A stretch of 63,703 nucleotides of DNA from Ruminococcus sp. (GCA_017481885.1 JAFUOM010000063.1:1-63703), one strand, 5' to 3'; positions 32,379-40,879 are shown, counted from the stretch's first letter. Made by a program: numbers and translations. The notes: generated by a model from the letters alone, not told the origin.

Positions 32379-34274
32379 ATGAAAAAACTCTCAAAAAGAG
32401 TACTTAGCTTGATATTATCTATCGTGATTTTAGCAAGTCTTTGTACAGTTGTTCTTACTGCTAACGCTGCTGACGGCGGTATGGTTTTCTTTAAGAACAC
32501 AGCTAACTGGGCTACAGTAAATGCTTACTACTGGCCAAAGGGTGGTTCAGGTCCTGTTGCTTGGCCTGGTACTGCTATGACAAACGAAGGCGAAGGCGTT
32601 TTCTCAATTAACGTTCCAGCCGGAAACAACTGCATTATCTTCAACAATGGTGGCACTAAGACTGATGACCTCGATATCCCTGGTGCTAACTACATCTACG
32701 ATTTTTCAACAGGCACTTGGGCTGAGTACATTATTGGTCCAAAGGCTCCTTCTTTCGAAGTATCAAAGAAAGACGGCACTTCTTTCAAGACTGAGACTGT
32801 TGACGTTACTATCACAGTAAAGGACGCTGACTCTGCTTCTTACAGCATTGACGGCGGTGCTTCAAAGTCTTTTGTTGGTTCAACTGTTGTAACTATCGGT
32901 GCTGGCGTTGCTGTTAACTCAACAACAACTCTTACAGTTACTGCTACTAACGATGTTGGCACAACTACTAAAACTTACACATACACAAAGAAAGAAGCTT
33001 CTACAAACAACGGTGACGACGGTTCAACTACTCCTGCACTCGACGGTTACTTCGCAACTAACCCTAACGGTCAGTATGGTAAACAGGCTTCTATCACAAT
33101 CGACGGCTCTATCTCTGACTGGGACAGCTCAATGCTCATCGCTCAGGGCGTAGCTAACGATGACCCACGTGTATATCGTGACAACTCAATGTACGAAATC
33201 GGTATGGACGACTACGCTCTCTACGCTGCATGGGATAACACAAACCTCTATCTCATGTGGGAGATGGCTAACGTTCAGGACGCTGTTGCTCCAAGTGATA
33301 CATATCCTATTTCTCAGGGTAACCACTGGATTAACAATATGCCATTCTTCCTCTACTTCAGCACTGACCCATCTATTCAGGGTGACGGTACTGTTTCAAC
33401 AGGCGGCACAGTTTGGGAGTCAGGTATCACATTTGACACTTATGTAGATACAGTTCTAGCTTTCTCTACAAATGGTTCAAACGGTCCATTCATCCACAAG
33501 GCTAACGAAGACGGCAAAATCGTTTACAACGAAACACGTCATCAGTCAATTAAGATGATGTGGGGTAACGATACAATTTCAACAGAGCTTTGGGGTATCG
33601 ACGAAGGCTACGGTTCATGGAACAACCGTGTACCTGGCGACGTTTTAGACGAGTCTTCTGCTTGGATTGACTTCTACAAGGATCCTGAACATTCAAAGGC
33701 TATTGATATGTTCTACGAGATTTCTATTCCACTTGATCTTCTCGGCATTACAGCTAGCGACCTTACAACACAGGGTATCGGCGTTATGAAGATTTCTACA
33801 TTCGGTACATCAGGTATGAACTCACTTCCTGCTGACCCTTCAATGTGGGACAACGCTGCTCTTCCATACACAGAGCAGGAGCCTAACTCACACGAGAAGG
33901 AAGACGCTGACCATATCACAGTTCCACTCGCAAGAATTGGTGCAGGCTCAGCACCTGGCCCAAATCCAAATCCAACAACACCTGTTGAGACTCAGCCGGT
34001 TGAGACTCAGCCAATTCCAACAACACCTATCGCAACAGAGCCTGTTGGTTCATCATACGTTATCGGTGATGCTGATGGTAACGGTGATGTTAACATTATG
34101 GATGCTACATCAATCCAGCTCTACCTTGCTCACCAGAAAGACGACATCGACACAGTTGCTGCTAATGTTGATACAGATGCAAACGTAACAATTATGGATG
34201 CAACTCACATTCAGCTCTTCCTTGCTAAGCAGGGCAACCCAGCATTCAAAATCGGTGAAACAGTTACAAGATAA
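32379..34274 (+). CDS. Secreted CBM26-like protein with a large uncharacterised beta domain and dockerin
   Basis: A 631-residue secreted protein. Signal peptide about 1-30, CBM26-like module about 33-118 (VFFKNTANWATVNAYYW, GGTKTDDLDIP), an Ig-like module about 120-205, then a large domain of about 290 residues (about 215-510) beginning ASITIDGSISDWDSS, with YALYAAWDNTNLYLMWEM. This looks like a CBM9/DOMON-type carbohydrate-binding sandwich with long insertions. A Pro/Thr/Gln linker and a dockerin (GDADGNGDVNIMDATSIQLY and VDTDANVTIMDATHIQLFLA) close it. No catalytic motif is seen. The ATG at 32379 is eight bases after AGGAG; the ATG at 32373 is too close. It probably helps attach an amylosome to starch; the ligand of the large domain is unknown. 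Confidence 0.85.
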   Translation: MKKLSKRVLSLILSIVILASLCTVVLTANAADGGMVFFKNTANWATVNAYYWPKGGSGPVAWPGTAMTNEGEGVFSINVPAGNNCIIFNNGGTKTDDLDIPGANYIYDFSTGTWAEYIIGPKAPSFEVSKKDGTSFKTETVDVTITVKDADSASYSIDGGASKSFVGSTVVTIGAGVAVNSTTTLTVTATNDVGTTTKTYTYTKKEASTNNGDDGSTTPALDGYFATNPNGQYGKQASITIDGSISDWDSSMLIAQGVANDDPRVYRDNSMYEIGMDDYALYAAWDNTNLYLMWEMANVQDAVAPSDTYPISQGNHWINNMPFFLYFSTDPSIQGDGTVSTGGTVWESGITFDTYVDTVLAFSTNGSNGPFIHKANEDGKIVYNETRHQSIKMMWGNDTISTELWGIDEGYGSWNNRVPGDVLDESSAWIDFYKDPEHSKAIDMFYEISIPLDLLGITASDLTTQGIGVMKISTFGTSGMNSLPADPSMWDNAALPYTEQEPNSHEKEDADHITVPLARIGAGSAPGPNPNPTTPVETQPVETQPIPTTPIATEPVGSSYVIGDADGNGDVNIMDATSIQLYLAHQKDDIDTVAANVDTDANVTIMDATHIQLFLAKQGNPAFKIGETVTR

Positions 34275-34286
34275 GTTTTAAAACTT

Positions 34287-34314
34287 TCAGTCGCTTCGGG
34301 GAAACCCGAGGCGA
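34287..34314 (+). terminator. Terminator after the CBM26-dockerin gene
   Basis: AGTCGC.TCGGG and CCCGA.GCGACT pair around a GAAA loop, followed by six T's. Confidence 0.88.
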
Positions 34315-34411
34315 CTTTTTTGTTTGCAGGGCGAGTGAAGTCTTTTGCAAGGTGAGTGAAGTCTTAAAAAATCTTACTTTGTTTTACTCGATTCAAGTTG
34401 GATACAAAAAT

Positions 34412-34439
34412 AAGCGGCAAGGTTTTTACCTTGCCGCTT
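34412..34439. terminator. Terminator of the acyltransferase genes
   Basis: AAGCGGCAAGGT (34412-34423) and ACCTTGCCGCTT (34428-34439), a 12-bp perfect stem with a 4-nt loop, next to the end of the minus-strand acyltransferase gene. Confidence 0.85.
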
Positions 34440-34444
34440 TAATG

Positions 34445-35512
34445 TTAACTAAGCTTAAATGCTTTGTCTTTAAGTTTTAAAATGTAGTTTATAGGTATTT
34501 GCAGAACAAATGAAATCACAAAACATATCAGCAATCCCCACAAAAGAACTAGTATCGGTTGTTTTGGTAAGTACAGAAACGGTTGTGTGAATTCTTTGCA
34601 TTGGTTGAAGAATAGCGAGTGGACGAACCACATAATAAGCGAATATTTTCCGATTATGGCAATCGGCTTGTAAATAGCTTTGTGGCTTGTGTTGTAGTAG
34701 ATTAACAGCACTGCAAAGATGAAGAACGTTGCGCATACCGCATCTGAAACAGGTAGGTTGTATTCAATGCCAGGGTCAAAGAACTTTAAACGTGGGAACA
34801 TTGAAAGAACAATCAGCCCTAAACCGATTAATATAATTAAGGCTTTGTTTTTTGTTTTGATGATGTTGTTGAACTCAAAAAACAGTCCGTATTTTGCAAA
34901 AATAAAGCCGATTCCTACACAAGGGAAGAAGACAAACGATACTGCAAATGTAAGCAGATTGCTTGCTAATCCTGTGAGGACTGGCTGTAATGTATAATAA
35001 ATCATTGTCGGGATAACCGATAACACCATAAGGATGAATGCGCAGCATCTTTCGCTTATTTTTGCATAAAGCGGAAGAACTAACATTGTTGTTATGTAGA
35101 AGATTACATACCAGCAGAAAAACATTGTAGGTGTGTATAATCCTAGAATTTCGAGCACGAGATTTTCAAGCGTGAATTCGTAAACGCTGAAAAGCACAGC
35201 GGGTACTAACAATACAAGAAAAACAATCAGGTAAGTGAACCACACATCTGTGATTTTTCTGGCGGAATAACGCATATTTTTCTCTTTGGAATAGTAGTAA
35301 AAATAACCTGTCAGAAAGGCAAATATCGGGACACATATCTTTGACGGACCCTGCATATATTCAGCAAAATCAAGTAAATACGGGTAGGACACTCCATCAA
35401 CATACCAATCTGGAAAGGTAAAAAAATGGTGGACAAACATTAATATCAGAGCAAAACCCTTCAAAACGTTTGTTGCGTCCTTTTCTATGAAGTTTTTTTG
35501 GTTGATAGTCAA
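34445..35512 (-). CDS. Acyltransferase 3-family membrane protein, paralog 1
   Basis: A 355-residue protein with about ten membrane helices, of the acyltransferase 3 family (OafA/WecH-like), which add acetyl or other acyl groups to surface sugars or other exported molecules. ATNVLKGFALILMFVHHFF holds the conserved His pair in the first helix. The start is a TTG at 35512, preceded by AGGAGGAAG at a good distance. It is clearly a tandem paralog of the gene just upstream: the first 20 residues after the start and the WYVDGVSYPYLL, KICVPIFAFLTGYFYYY blocks are nearly the same. The acceptor is unknown; surface glycan decoration is a likely role. Confidence 0.85.
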   Translation of the reverse strand: MTINQKNFIEKDATNVLKGFALILMFVHHFFTFPDWYVDGVSYPYLLDFAEYMQGPSKICVPIFAFLTGYFYYYSKEKNMRYSARKITDVWFTYLIVFLVLLVPAVLFSVYEFTLENLVLEILGLYTPTMFFCWYVIFYITTMLVLPLYAKISERCCAFILMVLSVIPTMIYYTLQPVLTGLASNLLTFAVSFVFFPCVGIGFIFAKYGLFFEFNNIIKTKNKALIILIGLGLIVLSMFPRLKFFDPGIEYNLPVSDAVCATFFIFAVLLIYYNTSHKAIYKPIAIIGKYSLIMWFVHSLFFNQCKEFTQPFLYLPKQPILVLLWGLLICFVISFVLQIPINYILKLKDKAFKLS

Positions 35513-35538
35513 GGTGACTCTTCCTCCTAATCTGTCGT

Positions 35539-36639
35539 TTAATAGAGTTTGAATACTTTGTTTTTAAGCTTGACAAGCAGGTTTGTCGGAATCTGAATAA
35601 TAACCGAAGCAAACAGACATAGTAACAAACCCCATACTGTGACAAGTAACGGGTCTTTTGGCAAGTACAATATCGGCTGGGTGAACGCTTTGCACTGGTT
35701 GAAGAAGATGCAACTCACAAACCACATTGTAAGTGAGTACTTTCCGATGATTGACAGTGGTTTGTAAATAGCCTTGTGGTTTGTGTTGTGGTAGATTACC
35801 ATAATTCCGAATATAAAGAACACTGCACTCACTGGTTCGGAAATAATCAATCTGTGTAAGGTCATAGCATCGATACAGAACACACGTGAATACAAGGCAA
35901 AAATAATGAAAGCAAAACCGATTAATGTGTTTAAAAGTCTGTTTTTTGTGTTTATCAGGTTCATAAACTGATAGAATATACCATATTGTGCGAATATAAA
36001 ACCTAAAGCAATACAAGGGAACCAGACTAATGATTCGATAATCTGCATAAATTCGCGTGCACTACCAAACAAAACCATATCCATAATTATGTAGATTGTT
36101 ACTGTTAACAGTGAGAACAGCACGAAAGTAAACGCAGGGTATTTTTCGCTCAGCTTTGCATAAAGTGGAAGAACTAACATCGAAATGATGTAGAAAGCTA
36201 CATAAAAACAAAAGAACATTGTAGGCAATTTAGCTCCCAATAACTCTAATATGAGGTTTTTTGCAGAGAAATCATAAACACCTAAAAACACAGCAGGTAT
36301 CAGTAAAACCGCAAATACAATTAAATAATACAACCATACGTCTGTACTTTTTTTGATGGAATAACGCATGGTTTTATTCTTGGTATAGTAGTAAAAATAG
36401 CCTGTTAAAAAAGCAAATATCGGCACGCATATCTTTGTAGGAGCTTGAGCCCATTGTGCAAATTCTAATAAATACGGGTATGAAATACCATCAATATACC
36501 ACTGTGGAAAAGTGAAAAAATGATGGATAAACATAAAAATCAGCGCAACTCCTTTGATAACGTTTGTTGCGTCTTTTTCTATAAAGTTGTTTTGAACTGG
36601 TTTGTCATTTTCGATAAGGTTTTTTTGACTGATAGTCAA
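35539..36639 (-). CDS. Acyltransferase 3-family membrane protein, paralog 2
   Basis: A 366-residue protein of the same family and layout as its neighbour, with about ten helices and the ATNVIKGVALIFMFIHHFF start motif. It has a short extra N-terminal stretch (NLIENDKPVQNNFIEKD) that looks like a local duplication of the N-terminal NFIEKD segment. The best start is TTG 36639, seven bases after AGGAGAG; both paralogs therefore use TTG, which would lower translation. A minus-strand TATAAT (36750-36755) could be its promoter. The two genes are 26 bases apart and are probably co-transcribed. Recent tandem duplication is the simplest origin. Confidence 0.83.
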   Translation of the reverse strand: MTISQKNLIENDKPVQNNFIEKDATNVIKGVALIFMFIHHFFTFPQWYIDGISYPYLLEFAQWAQAPTKICVPIFAFLTGYFYYYTKNKTMRYSIKKSTDVWLYYLIVFAVLLIPAVFLGVYDFSAKNLILELLGAKLPTMFFCFYVAFYIISMLVLPLYAKLSEKYPAFTFVLFSLLTVTIYIIMDMVLFGSAREFMQIIESLVWFPCIALGFIFAQYGIFYQFMNLINTKNRLLNTLIGFAFIIFALYSRVFCIDAMTLHRLIISEPVSAVFFIFGIMVIYHNTNHKAIYKPLSIIGKYSLTMWFVSCIFFNQCKAFTQPILYLPKDPLLVTVWGLLLCLFASVIIQIPTNLLVKLKNKVFKLY

Positions 36640-36983
36640 GCAGGATCTCTCCTTTATTTCTTGTTTAAAACTCATGAGCCTTGGCTATCATACAACGCAA
36701 ATATTAATAAGTCGTTAACAAGTGACAGTTTTTTCAGCGATTTTTCAAAATTATAGCATTGTTTATATAGAACAAAGTAAACGTTGGTATTTTGTGCATA
36801 TTAACGAAGAATTAAAGAGGAGTTGAAAAAACGGATTTTGGGTTTATTAAGCGTTTTTTGGTCAAAAAAGCCAAATTAACATTAAAAACAGTAACGTTTT
36901 TTATGGCGGTAATTTGTAGCCGTTTTTTTGTCTTTATAATGCTTTTGCACTTTTGCTTTTTAAGTTATGGTTTGAGGGCTGTG

Positions 36984-37012
36984 TTGACCGGAAAAAACTG
37001 TTGTGTTAAAAT
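36984..37012 (+). promoter_or_regulatory. Vegetative promoter of the XdhC-like gene
   Basis: TTGACC (36984-36989), 17-bp spacer, TAAAAT (37007-37012). Transcription would start near 37019, only about 10 bases before ATG 37029, so the leader is very short. Confidence 0.7.
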
Positions 37013-37028
37013 CTACTTGGGTGATACT

Positions 37029-38021
37029 ATGAAGAATATGTACCGTAAAATATACTCGAAATTAAGTGAAAAAATTGACGTTGTACTGCTCAGCGTTGTT
37101 GACAGTCACGGGTCTGTTCCAAGAAAAAAGGGTGCAAAAATGGCTTGCTTTTCTGACGGCGAGAGCGTTGGCACTGTTGGTGGCGGAGCTGTTGAACACG
37201 AGGCTGTTAAGTTAAGCCGAGAGCTGAGCACTGAAAAAGTTTGCTTTAATAAAAAATTTACACTTAATCACAGCGATGCCGAAAAACTCGGTATGGTGTG
37301 TGGCGGTGAGGTTGACATCAATTTTTGCTTTGTTAAAGCGGATGAGAAAAGTATTGAGCTTTTCTCTCAAATTGCAGATTTAGTTGATAATCACAGGAAA
37401 GTCTGGCTTATCACAAACATAACAAACGGTGAGATTTCGTTTTGCAGTGAGGGTGAGGATGTATTCAAAACTGAGCTGAAAGCTTCATACGACGAGCTGA
37501 AAACCGATGTTGCAACTTTGCTTAATAACGGTCTTTACGTTGAGCCACTTACCACCAACTCGGTTGTTTATGTTTTTGGTGGCGGGCATATTTCAAGAGC
37601 TTTGTGCCCGATGCTTAACTCAACAGATTTCGAAGTTGTTGTGTATGAGGATAAGCCCGAGTTTGCAAACATTGATGACTTTGTCGGTGCAAGCAAAGTT
37701 GTGTGTGCTCAGTTTTCAAAGATAAGCGAAAACGTTGATATCACAAGCGACGACTACGCTGTGGTGTTAACTCGTGGTCACAAAAGCGACAACGAGGTTA
37801 TAGGGCAGATTTTATCAAAGCACCCAAAGTACCTGGGTGTAATCGGTAGCAAAAAGAAAGTTGCTTTTATGAGTGACTACCTACGTGAGCGTGGCTTTTC
37901 TGATGACGACATTAATTCGATACATTCGCCTGTCGGACTTTCTATCGGTGCAGTGACACCAGCTGAAATCGCGGTGTCAATCACTGCTCAGATGATAATG
38001 GTGCGAAGCACTAAGCTGTAA
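37029..38021 (+). CDS. XdhC/CoxI-family protein
   Basis: A 330-residue protein of the family that inserts or sulfurates the molybdenum cofactor of xanthine dehydrogenase-type enzymes. The N-terminal XdhC/CoxI domain shows VVDSHGSVPRKKGAKM and GTVGGGAVEHEAVK; the C-terminal Rossmann part has VYVFGGGHISRALCPML and LGVIGSKKKVAFM. The ATG at 37029 is preferred over an upstream in-frame start at 36858: the extra residues would be a poor hydrophobic leader and a good promoter ends at 37012. No molybdoenzyme gene is adjacent in this window, so its partner must be elsewhere or lost. It stands alone on its strand. Confidence 0.88.
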   Translation: MKNMYRKIYSKLSEKIDVVLLSVVDSHGSVPRKKGAKMACFSDGESVGTVGGGAVEHEAVKLSRELSTEKVCFNKKFTLNHSDAEKLGMVCGGEVDINFCFVKADEKSIELFSQIADLVDNHRKVWLITNITNGEISFCSEGEDVFKTELKASYDELKTDVATLLNNGLYVEPLTTNSVVYVFGGGHISRALCPMLNSTDFEVVVYEDKPEFANIDDFVGASKVVCAQFSKISENVDITSDDYAVVLTRGHKSDNEVIGQILSKHPKYLGVIGSKKKVAFMSDYLRERGFSDDDINSIHSPVGLSIGAVTPAEIAVSITAQMIMVRSTKL

Positions 38022-38054
38022 AATTATTTTAAAAAACTTGCAGAATTTTCTTTT

Positions 38055-38082
38055 CATATCGGCTTTTTGTTTTCACATAATA
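38055..38082 (+). promoter_or_regulatory. Candidate sigma-G promoter of the SASP gene
   Basis: CATAT (38055-38059), 16 bases, CATAATA (38076-38082), in keeping with forespore promoters of ssp genes. Confidence 0.5.
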
Positions 38083-38165
38083 CTATTACAACGATTTAAT
38101 ATCATTTGTCGTTGTTTTTCTATAAATTATTATTTGTGAAATAAAAAGAAAAGGAGTAGAAAATT

Positions 38166-38357
38166 ATGTCAAAGAACTCTATCGTAGTTCCAGAGGCTAA
38201 GGAAGCCCTCGAGCGTTTCAAGATGGAAGCTGCACAGGAAGTAGGCGTAAACCTCAAGCAGGGTTACAACGGTGACCTCACTTCACGTCAGGCAGGTTCT
38301 GTTGGTGGCCAGATGGTTAAAAAGATGATTCAGTCATATGAGCAGAGCTTAAAATAA
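38166..38357 (+). CDS. Alpha/beta-type small acid-soluble spore protein
   Basis: A 63-residue DNA-binding protein of the SspA/SspB type that coats and protects DNA in the spore core. It shows VPEAKEALERFKMEAAQEVG, containing the germination-protease site (E-x-A around FKMEAA), and GYNGDLTSRQAGSVGGQMVK, the conserved DNA-binding half. Length is as usual for the family. AAAAGGAG lies upstream and a forespore-type promoter is plausible. It is monocistronic and followed by hairpins. Its presence shows that the organism has a spore programme. Confidence 0.95.
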   Translation: MSKNSIVVPEAKEALERFKMEAAQEVGVNLKQGYNGDLTSRQAGSVGGQMVKKMIQSYEQSLK

Positions 38358-38480
38358 TTGGCTTTGATATCGCAAAAAATACAAAACGGATTAATTTCAG
38401 CTTTGTAAGTAGATTTGCAAATAGAAAGGGAGCAGGCAATAGTCTGCTCCCTGAGTTCAATATACATAGTGTGCAAAAAA

Positions 38481-38511
38481 TAAAACGGAGGTGCATCATG
38501 CGCCTCCGTTT
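38481..38511 (+). terminator. Terminator downstream of the SASP gene
   Basis: AAAACGGAGG...CCTCCGTTTT with a short loop and further T's. A second hairpin, GGGAGCAG/CTGCTCCC, lies just before it at 38429-38452. Confidence 0.8.
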
Positions 38512-38522
38512 TGTTCTTTCGG

Positions 38523-38790
38523 TAAATTATAGTTTAACTGAGCAAAAAGCCTTCCCCGAGATTGGGGAAGGTGGCACCGATAGGTGACGGATGAGGTTGA
38601 AAGCGTTGATAGCTTAACAATTAAATTGCTGTTATCAAGCGTTTTTTTACCTCACCACCGCCTACGGCGGAGCCTCCCCTAATTTCAATTAGGGGAAGCC
38701 TTAGCTAGTCATTTATGTATGGCTACACATATACAACGCACATTTTCAGAAATGTTTATGAGCGGTTTTATTATAATAAACTATAATTCA
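38523..38790 (+). mobile_element. MITE-like element, copy B
   Basis: Ends TAAATTATAGTTTA (38523-38536) and TAAACTATAATTCA (38777-38790), 268 bp. It contains CCTTCCCCGAGATTGGGGAAGG, GGTGGCACCGATAGGTGACG and a 3' hairpin CCCCTAATT/AATTAGGGG. It is collinear with the reverse complement of copy A along almost its whole length, with a small change around the hairpin near 38650-38690. Confidence 0.85.
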
Positions 38791-38796
38791 GCAAAA

Positions 38797-38829
38797 ATGG
38801 GTTGTCCCGCTTTAGTGAGACAACCCATT
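38797..38829 (-). terminator. Terminator of the deoxycytidylate deaminase gene
   Basis: AATGGGTTGTC (38797-38807) and GACAACCCATT (38819-38829); on the minus strand a T-run follows the stem. Confidence 0.85.
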
Positions 38830-38853
38830 GTAAAATATTGTAAGCGTTTTTGT

Positions 38854-39342
38854 TTAGTAACCAAGTGTGCCTGTCAATGACTCGTCGTTTTGAATCCACT
38901 CGTCAACGTAGATAGCAGTGAACTTGTCCTTTGTGTTGCGTATGATAATCTTTTTAATTCCTGCGTTTATAATCATTCGTTTGCACATTGAGCACGCACA
39001 AGCGTTTTCGACATATTCTCCGGTTTTTGCATCCTTGCCGACAAGGTAAAGCGTTGAGCCAATCATCGAATCACGGGATGCGTGGATGATAGCGTTTGCC
39101 TCAGCGTGCACACTTCGGCACAGCTCGTAGCGTTCGCCACGGGGAATGTTGTTTTGTTCTCTGACGCACACACCCATATCAATGCAGTTTTTTCTGCCTC
39201 TTGGTGCGCCAACGTAACCCGTTGAAACAATCTGGTCATTCTTAACGATAATAGCACCAAAGTTGCGTCTTAAACAAGTGCCGCGTTCAAGCACGGTTTC
39301 GGCGATGTCGAGGTAATAATTCTTCTTATCGGTTCTCTTCAT
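38854..39342 (-). CDS. Deoxycytidylate (dCMP) deaminase family protein
   Basis: A 162-residue zinc deaminase. The metal and catalytic motif HAEANAI (His and Glu) and the Cys pair in ACSMCKRMI are present; the usual PCxxC Pro is replaced by Ala, which is common in ComEB-like members. VGAPRGRKNCIDMGVC is typical of dCMP deaminases, which supply dUMP for thymidylate synthesis, and of the related ComEB proteins. The gene starts at ATG 39342 with a GGAGGC site and ends near a terminator. It is a single gene on the minus strand next to an AbrB-like regulator. Confidence 0.9.
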   Translation of the reverse strand: MKRTDKKNYYLDIAETVLERGTCLRRNFGAIIVKNDQIVSTGYVGAPRGRKNCIDMGVCVREQNNIPRGERYELCRSVHAEANAIIHASRDSMIGSTLYLVGKDAKTGEYVENACACSMCKRMIINAGIKKIIIRNTKDKFTAIYVDEWIQNDESLTGTLGY

Positions 39343-39405
39343 AATGATGCCTCCTGTAAAGAATAAAGTCAGGTCGATTACTATATATTGTATTAATACT
39401 TGCAG

Positions 39406-39648
39406 TTACAGCTCTTTGATTTCGCTTAAACAATGCTCGCAGATGGTCTTGTCCTTGAATTTAACAAGGTTGTCGTCGTTGCCACAGAAAGCACAGGTCA
39501 TACAGTACTTTTTCATAAGGATACCGTCAGGTTCGTTGAAGAGTTCAAGACTGTCGCCAAGCTCCAGGTCGTACTTGAGTCTGAGTGGTTTTGGGATAAC
39601 AATACGGCCGAGCTGGTCGATTTTTAAGATAAATCCTGCTGGTTTCAA
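39406..39648 (-). CDS. AbrB/SpoVT-like DNA-binding protein with a C-terminal zinc-ribbon-like tail
   Basis: An 80-residue transition-state type regulator. Residues 1-45 are a swapped-hairpin AbrB domain (KPAGFILKIDQLGRIVIPKP), and the tail has two Cys pairs (CMTCAFC, ICEHC) that could bind zinc. The start is most likely TTG 39648, giving the usual M-K-x-x-G-x start; AAAGGATG lies at a proper distance, while the ATG at 39657 overlaps that site. AbrB relatives control sporulation and stationary-phase genes, which fits the spore genes around it. Targets are unknown. Confidence 0.8.
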   Translation of the reverse strand: MKPAGFILKIDQLGRIVIPKPLRLKYDLELGDSLELFNEPDGILMKKYCMTCAFCGNDDNLVKFKDKTICEHCLSEIKEL

Positions 39649-39773
39649 ATAACTCATCCTTTCTTTTAATTTCAACAATATTCTATCAAATGAGTTTACC
39701 AATGTCAATATATTTTTGTCAAAAAACGTAAAAATATTATAAAATATGTTATAATTAGCAAAAGGTGGTAAAA

Positions 39774-40361
39774 ATGCTTTCGTTTGTTTTTGTGTTTATG
39801 ATTGTTGTGAGTATTGCGTGTGCTCTTGTTACAGGAAGGACGGCTGAGCTTTCGCAGTCGATGATGGATGGTGCATCGCAGGCGGTTGAACTGCTGATTA
39901 TGATGAGCGGAATGATGTGTCTTTGGTCTGGAGTGATGGAGGTTGCAAAAGAGTGCAGATTGACAGAAAAGCTGTCAAAGGTGTTTGCACCGGTGCTGAG
40001 GTTTATATTTCCTGAGCTTGAAAAGGACTCAAAGGCGTTTGAACTTATCAGTATGAACGTGAGCGCGAATCTCCTGGGACTTGGTAATGCTGCAACACCG
40101 CTTGGACTTTCTGCAATGAAAGAGCTTAAAGGGGATAGCGACAGCTGTGTTGCGACTGATTCGATGATAACCTTTGTTGTGATGAACACAGCATCAATTC
40201 AGCTGTTGCCTACAACCATCGGTGCGATGCGTTCGGCTTTGGGTTCAAAAGCTCCGTTTGACATTATATTCTGCGTGTGGATAAGCTCGGTTGTGGCTCT
40301 TTGTGTTGCACTTGTTGTGTCAAAAATCTTTTGTATTGCAGGGAGAAGAAAATGGAATTAG
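39774..40361 (+). CDS. spmA: Spore maturation protein A
   Basis: A 195-residue membrane protein of the nucleoside-recognition (Gate) domain family. SpmA with SpmB is needed for spore core dehydration in Bacillus and Clostridium. It has several helices, the DGASQAVELLIMMSGMMCLWSG stretch (split here at residues about 30-52) and SANLLGLGNAATPLGL, which is diagnostic. The ATG at 39774 follows AAAGGTGG. Its stop overlaps the spmB start by ten bases, as in many genomes, so translation is coupled. Confidence 0.92.
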   Translation: MLSFVFVFMIVVSIACALVTGRTAELSQSMMDGASQAVELLIMMSGMMCLWSGVMEVAKECRLTEKLSKVFAPVLRFIFPELEKDSKAFELISMNVSANLLGLGNAATPLGLSAMKELKGDSDSCVATDSMITFVVMNTASIQLLPTTIGAMRSALGSKAPFDIIFCVWISSVVALCVALVVSKIFCIAGRRKWN

Positions 40362-40858
40362 TGATGCCGTGTGTGATTGGCTTTGTGCTTATGTATGGGC
40401 TAATCAGAAAGGTGCAGGTCTTTGATGTGTTTACAAAAGGTGCAAGGGATGGCGTTAAGTTGCTGTACTCAATAGCTCCGACGCTTATCGGGTTAATTGT
40501 GTCTGTGACGATGCTAAAAGAATCGGGTGCGCTTACCTTGCTTTGTGATTTTTTGTCGCCTGTTACCGATGCAGTCGGGTTTCCTGTGGAGTTGCTCCCG
40601 ATGTCGCTGTTACGACCTGTATCGGGTGGCGGTTCAACGGCTTTGCTCAATCAGGTGCTCAAAGACTATGGTCCAGACAGCTTTTTGGGCAGATGTGCGT
40701 CGGTTATTGCAGGCTCGACAGAAACAACATTTTACGCAGTGACGGTGTACTACTCGGCTGTTAAGATAAAGAAAATCCGCCACACGCTTGTAGCGGCGCT
40801 TGTGGCGGATTTCGTTGCGGTTGTAGTTGCGGTTATGACGGTGAGGTGGTTGTTTTGA
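40352..40858 (+). CDS. spmB: Spore maturation protein B
   Basis: A 168-residue membrane protein that pairs with SpmA in spore dehydration. It carries the Gate domain features FDVFTKGARDGVKLLYSIAP and LLRPVSGGGSTALLNQVL plus SVIAGSTETTFYAVTVYY, typical of SpmB. The ATG at 40352 lies within the spmA end, with GGGAGA upstream; a longer frame to 40277 is a shadow of spmA. A hairpin at 41038-41071 may end the transcript. Confidence 0.93.
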   Translation: MELVMPCVIGFVLMYGLIRKVQVFDVFTKGARDGVKLLYSIAPTLIGLIVSVTMLKESGALTLLCDFLSPVTDAVGFPVELLPMSLLRPVSGGGSTALLNQVLKDYGPDSFLGRCASVIAGSTETTFYAVTVYYSAVKIKKIRHTLVAALVADFVAVVVAVMTVRWLF

Positions 40859-40879
40859 GAGAGAAACGTAGGTGTAAAA

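Noticed and set aside
36858..37028. N-terminal extension of the XdhC-like protein
   Set aside because: The promoter (36984-37012) lies inside the extension and the extra residues do not match the family.
38579..38600. GGTGGCACCG-like stretch in the MITE copies resembling a T-box antiterminator
   Set aside because: It occurs inside dispersed elements that do not precede amino-acid or tRNA-synthetase genes, and no specifier loop or terminator pair is seen.
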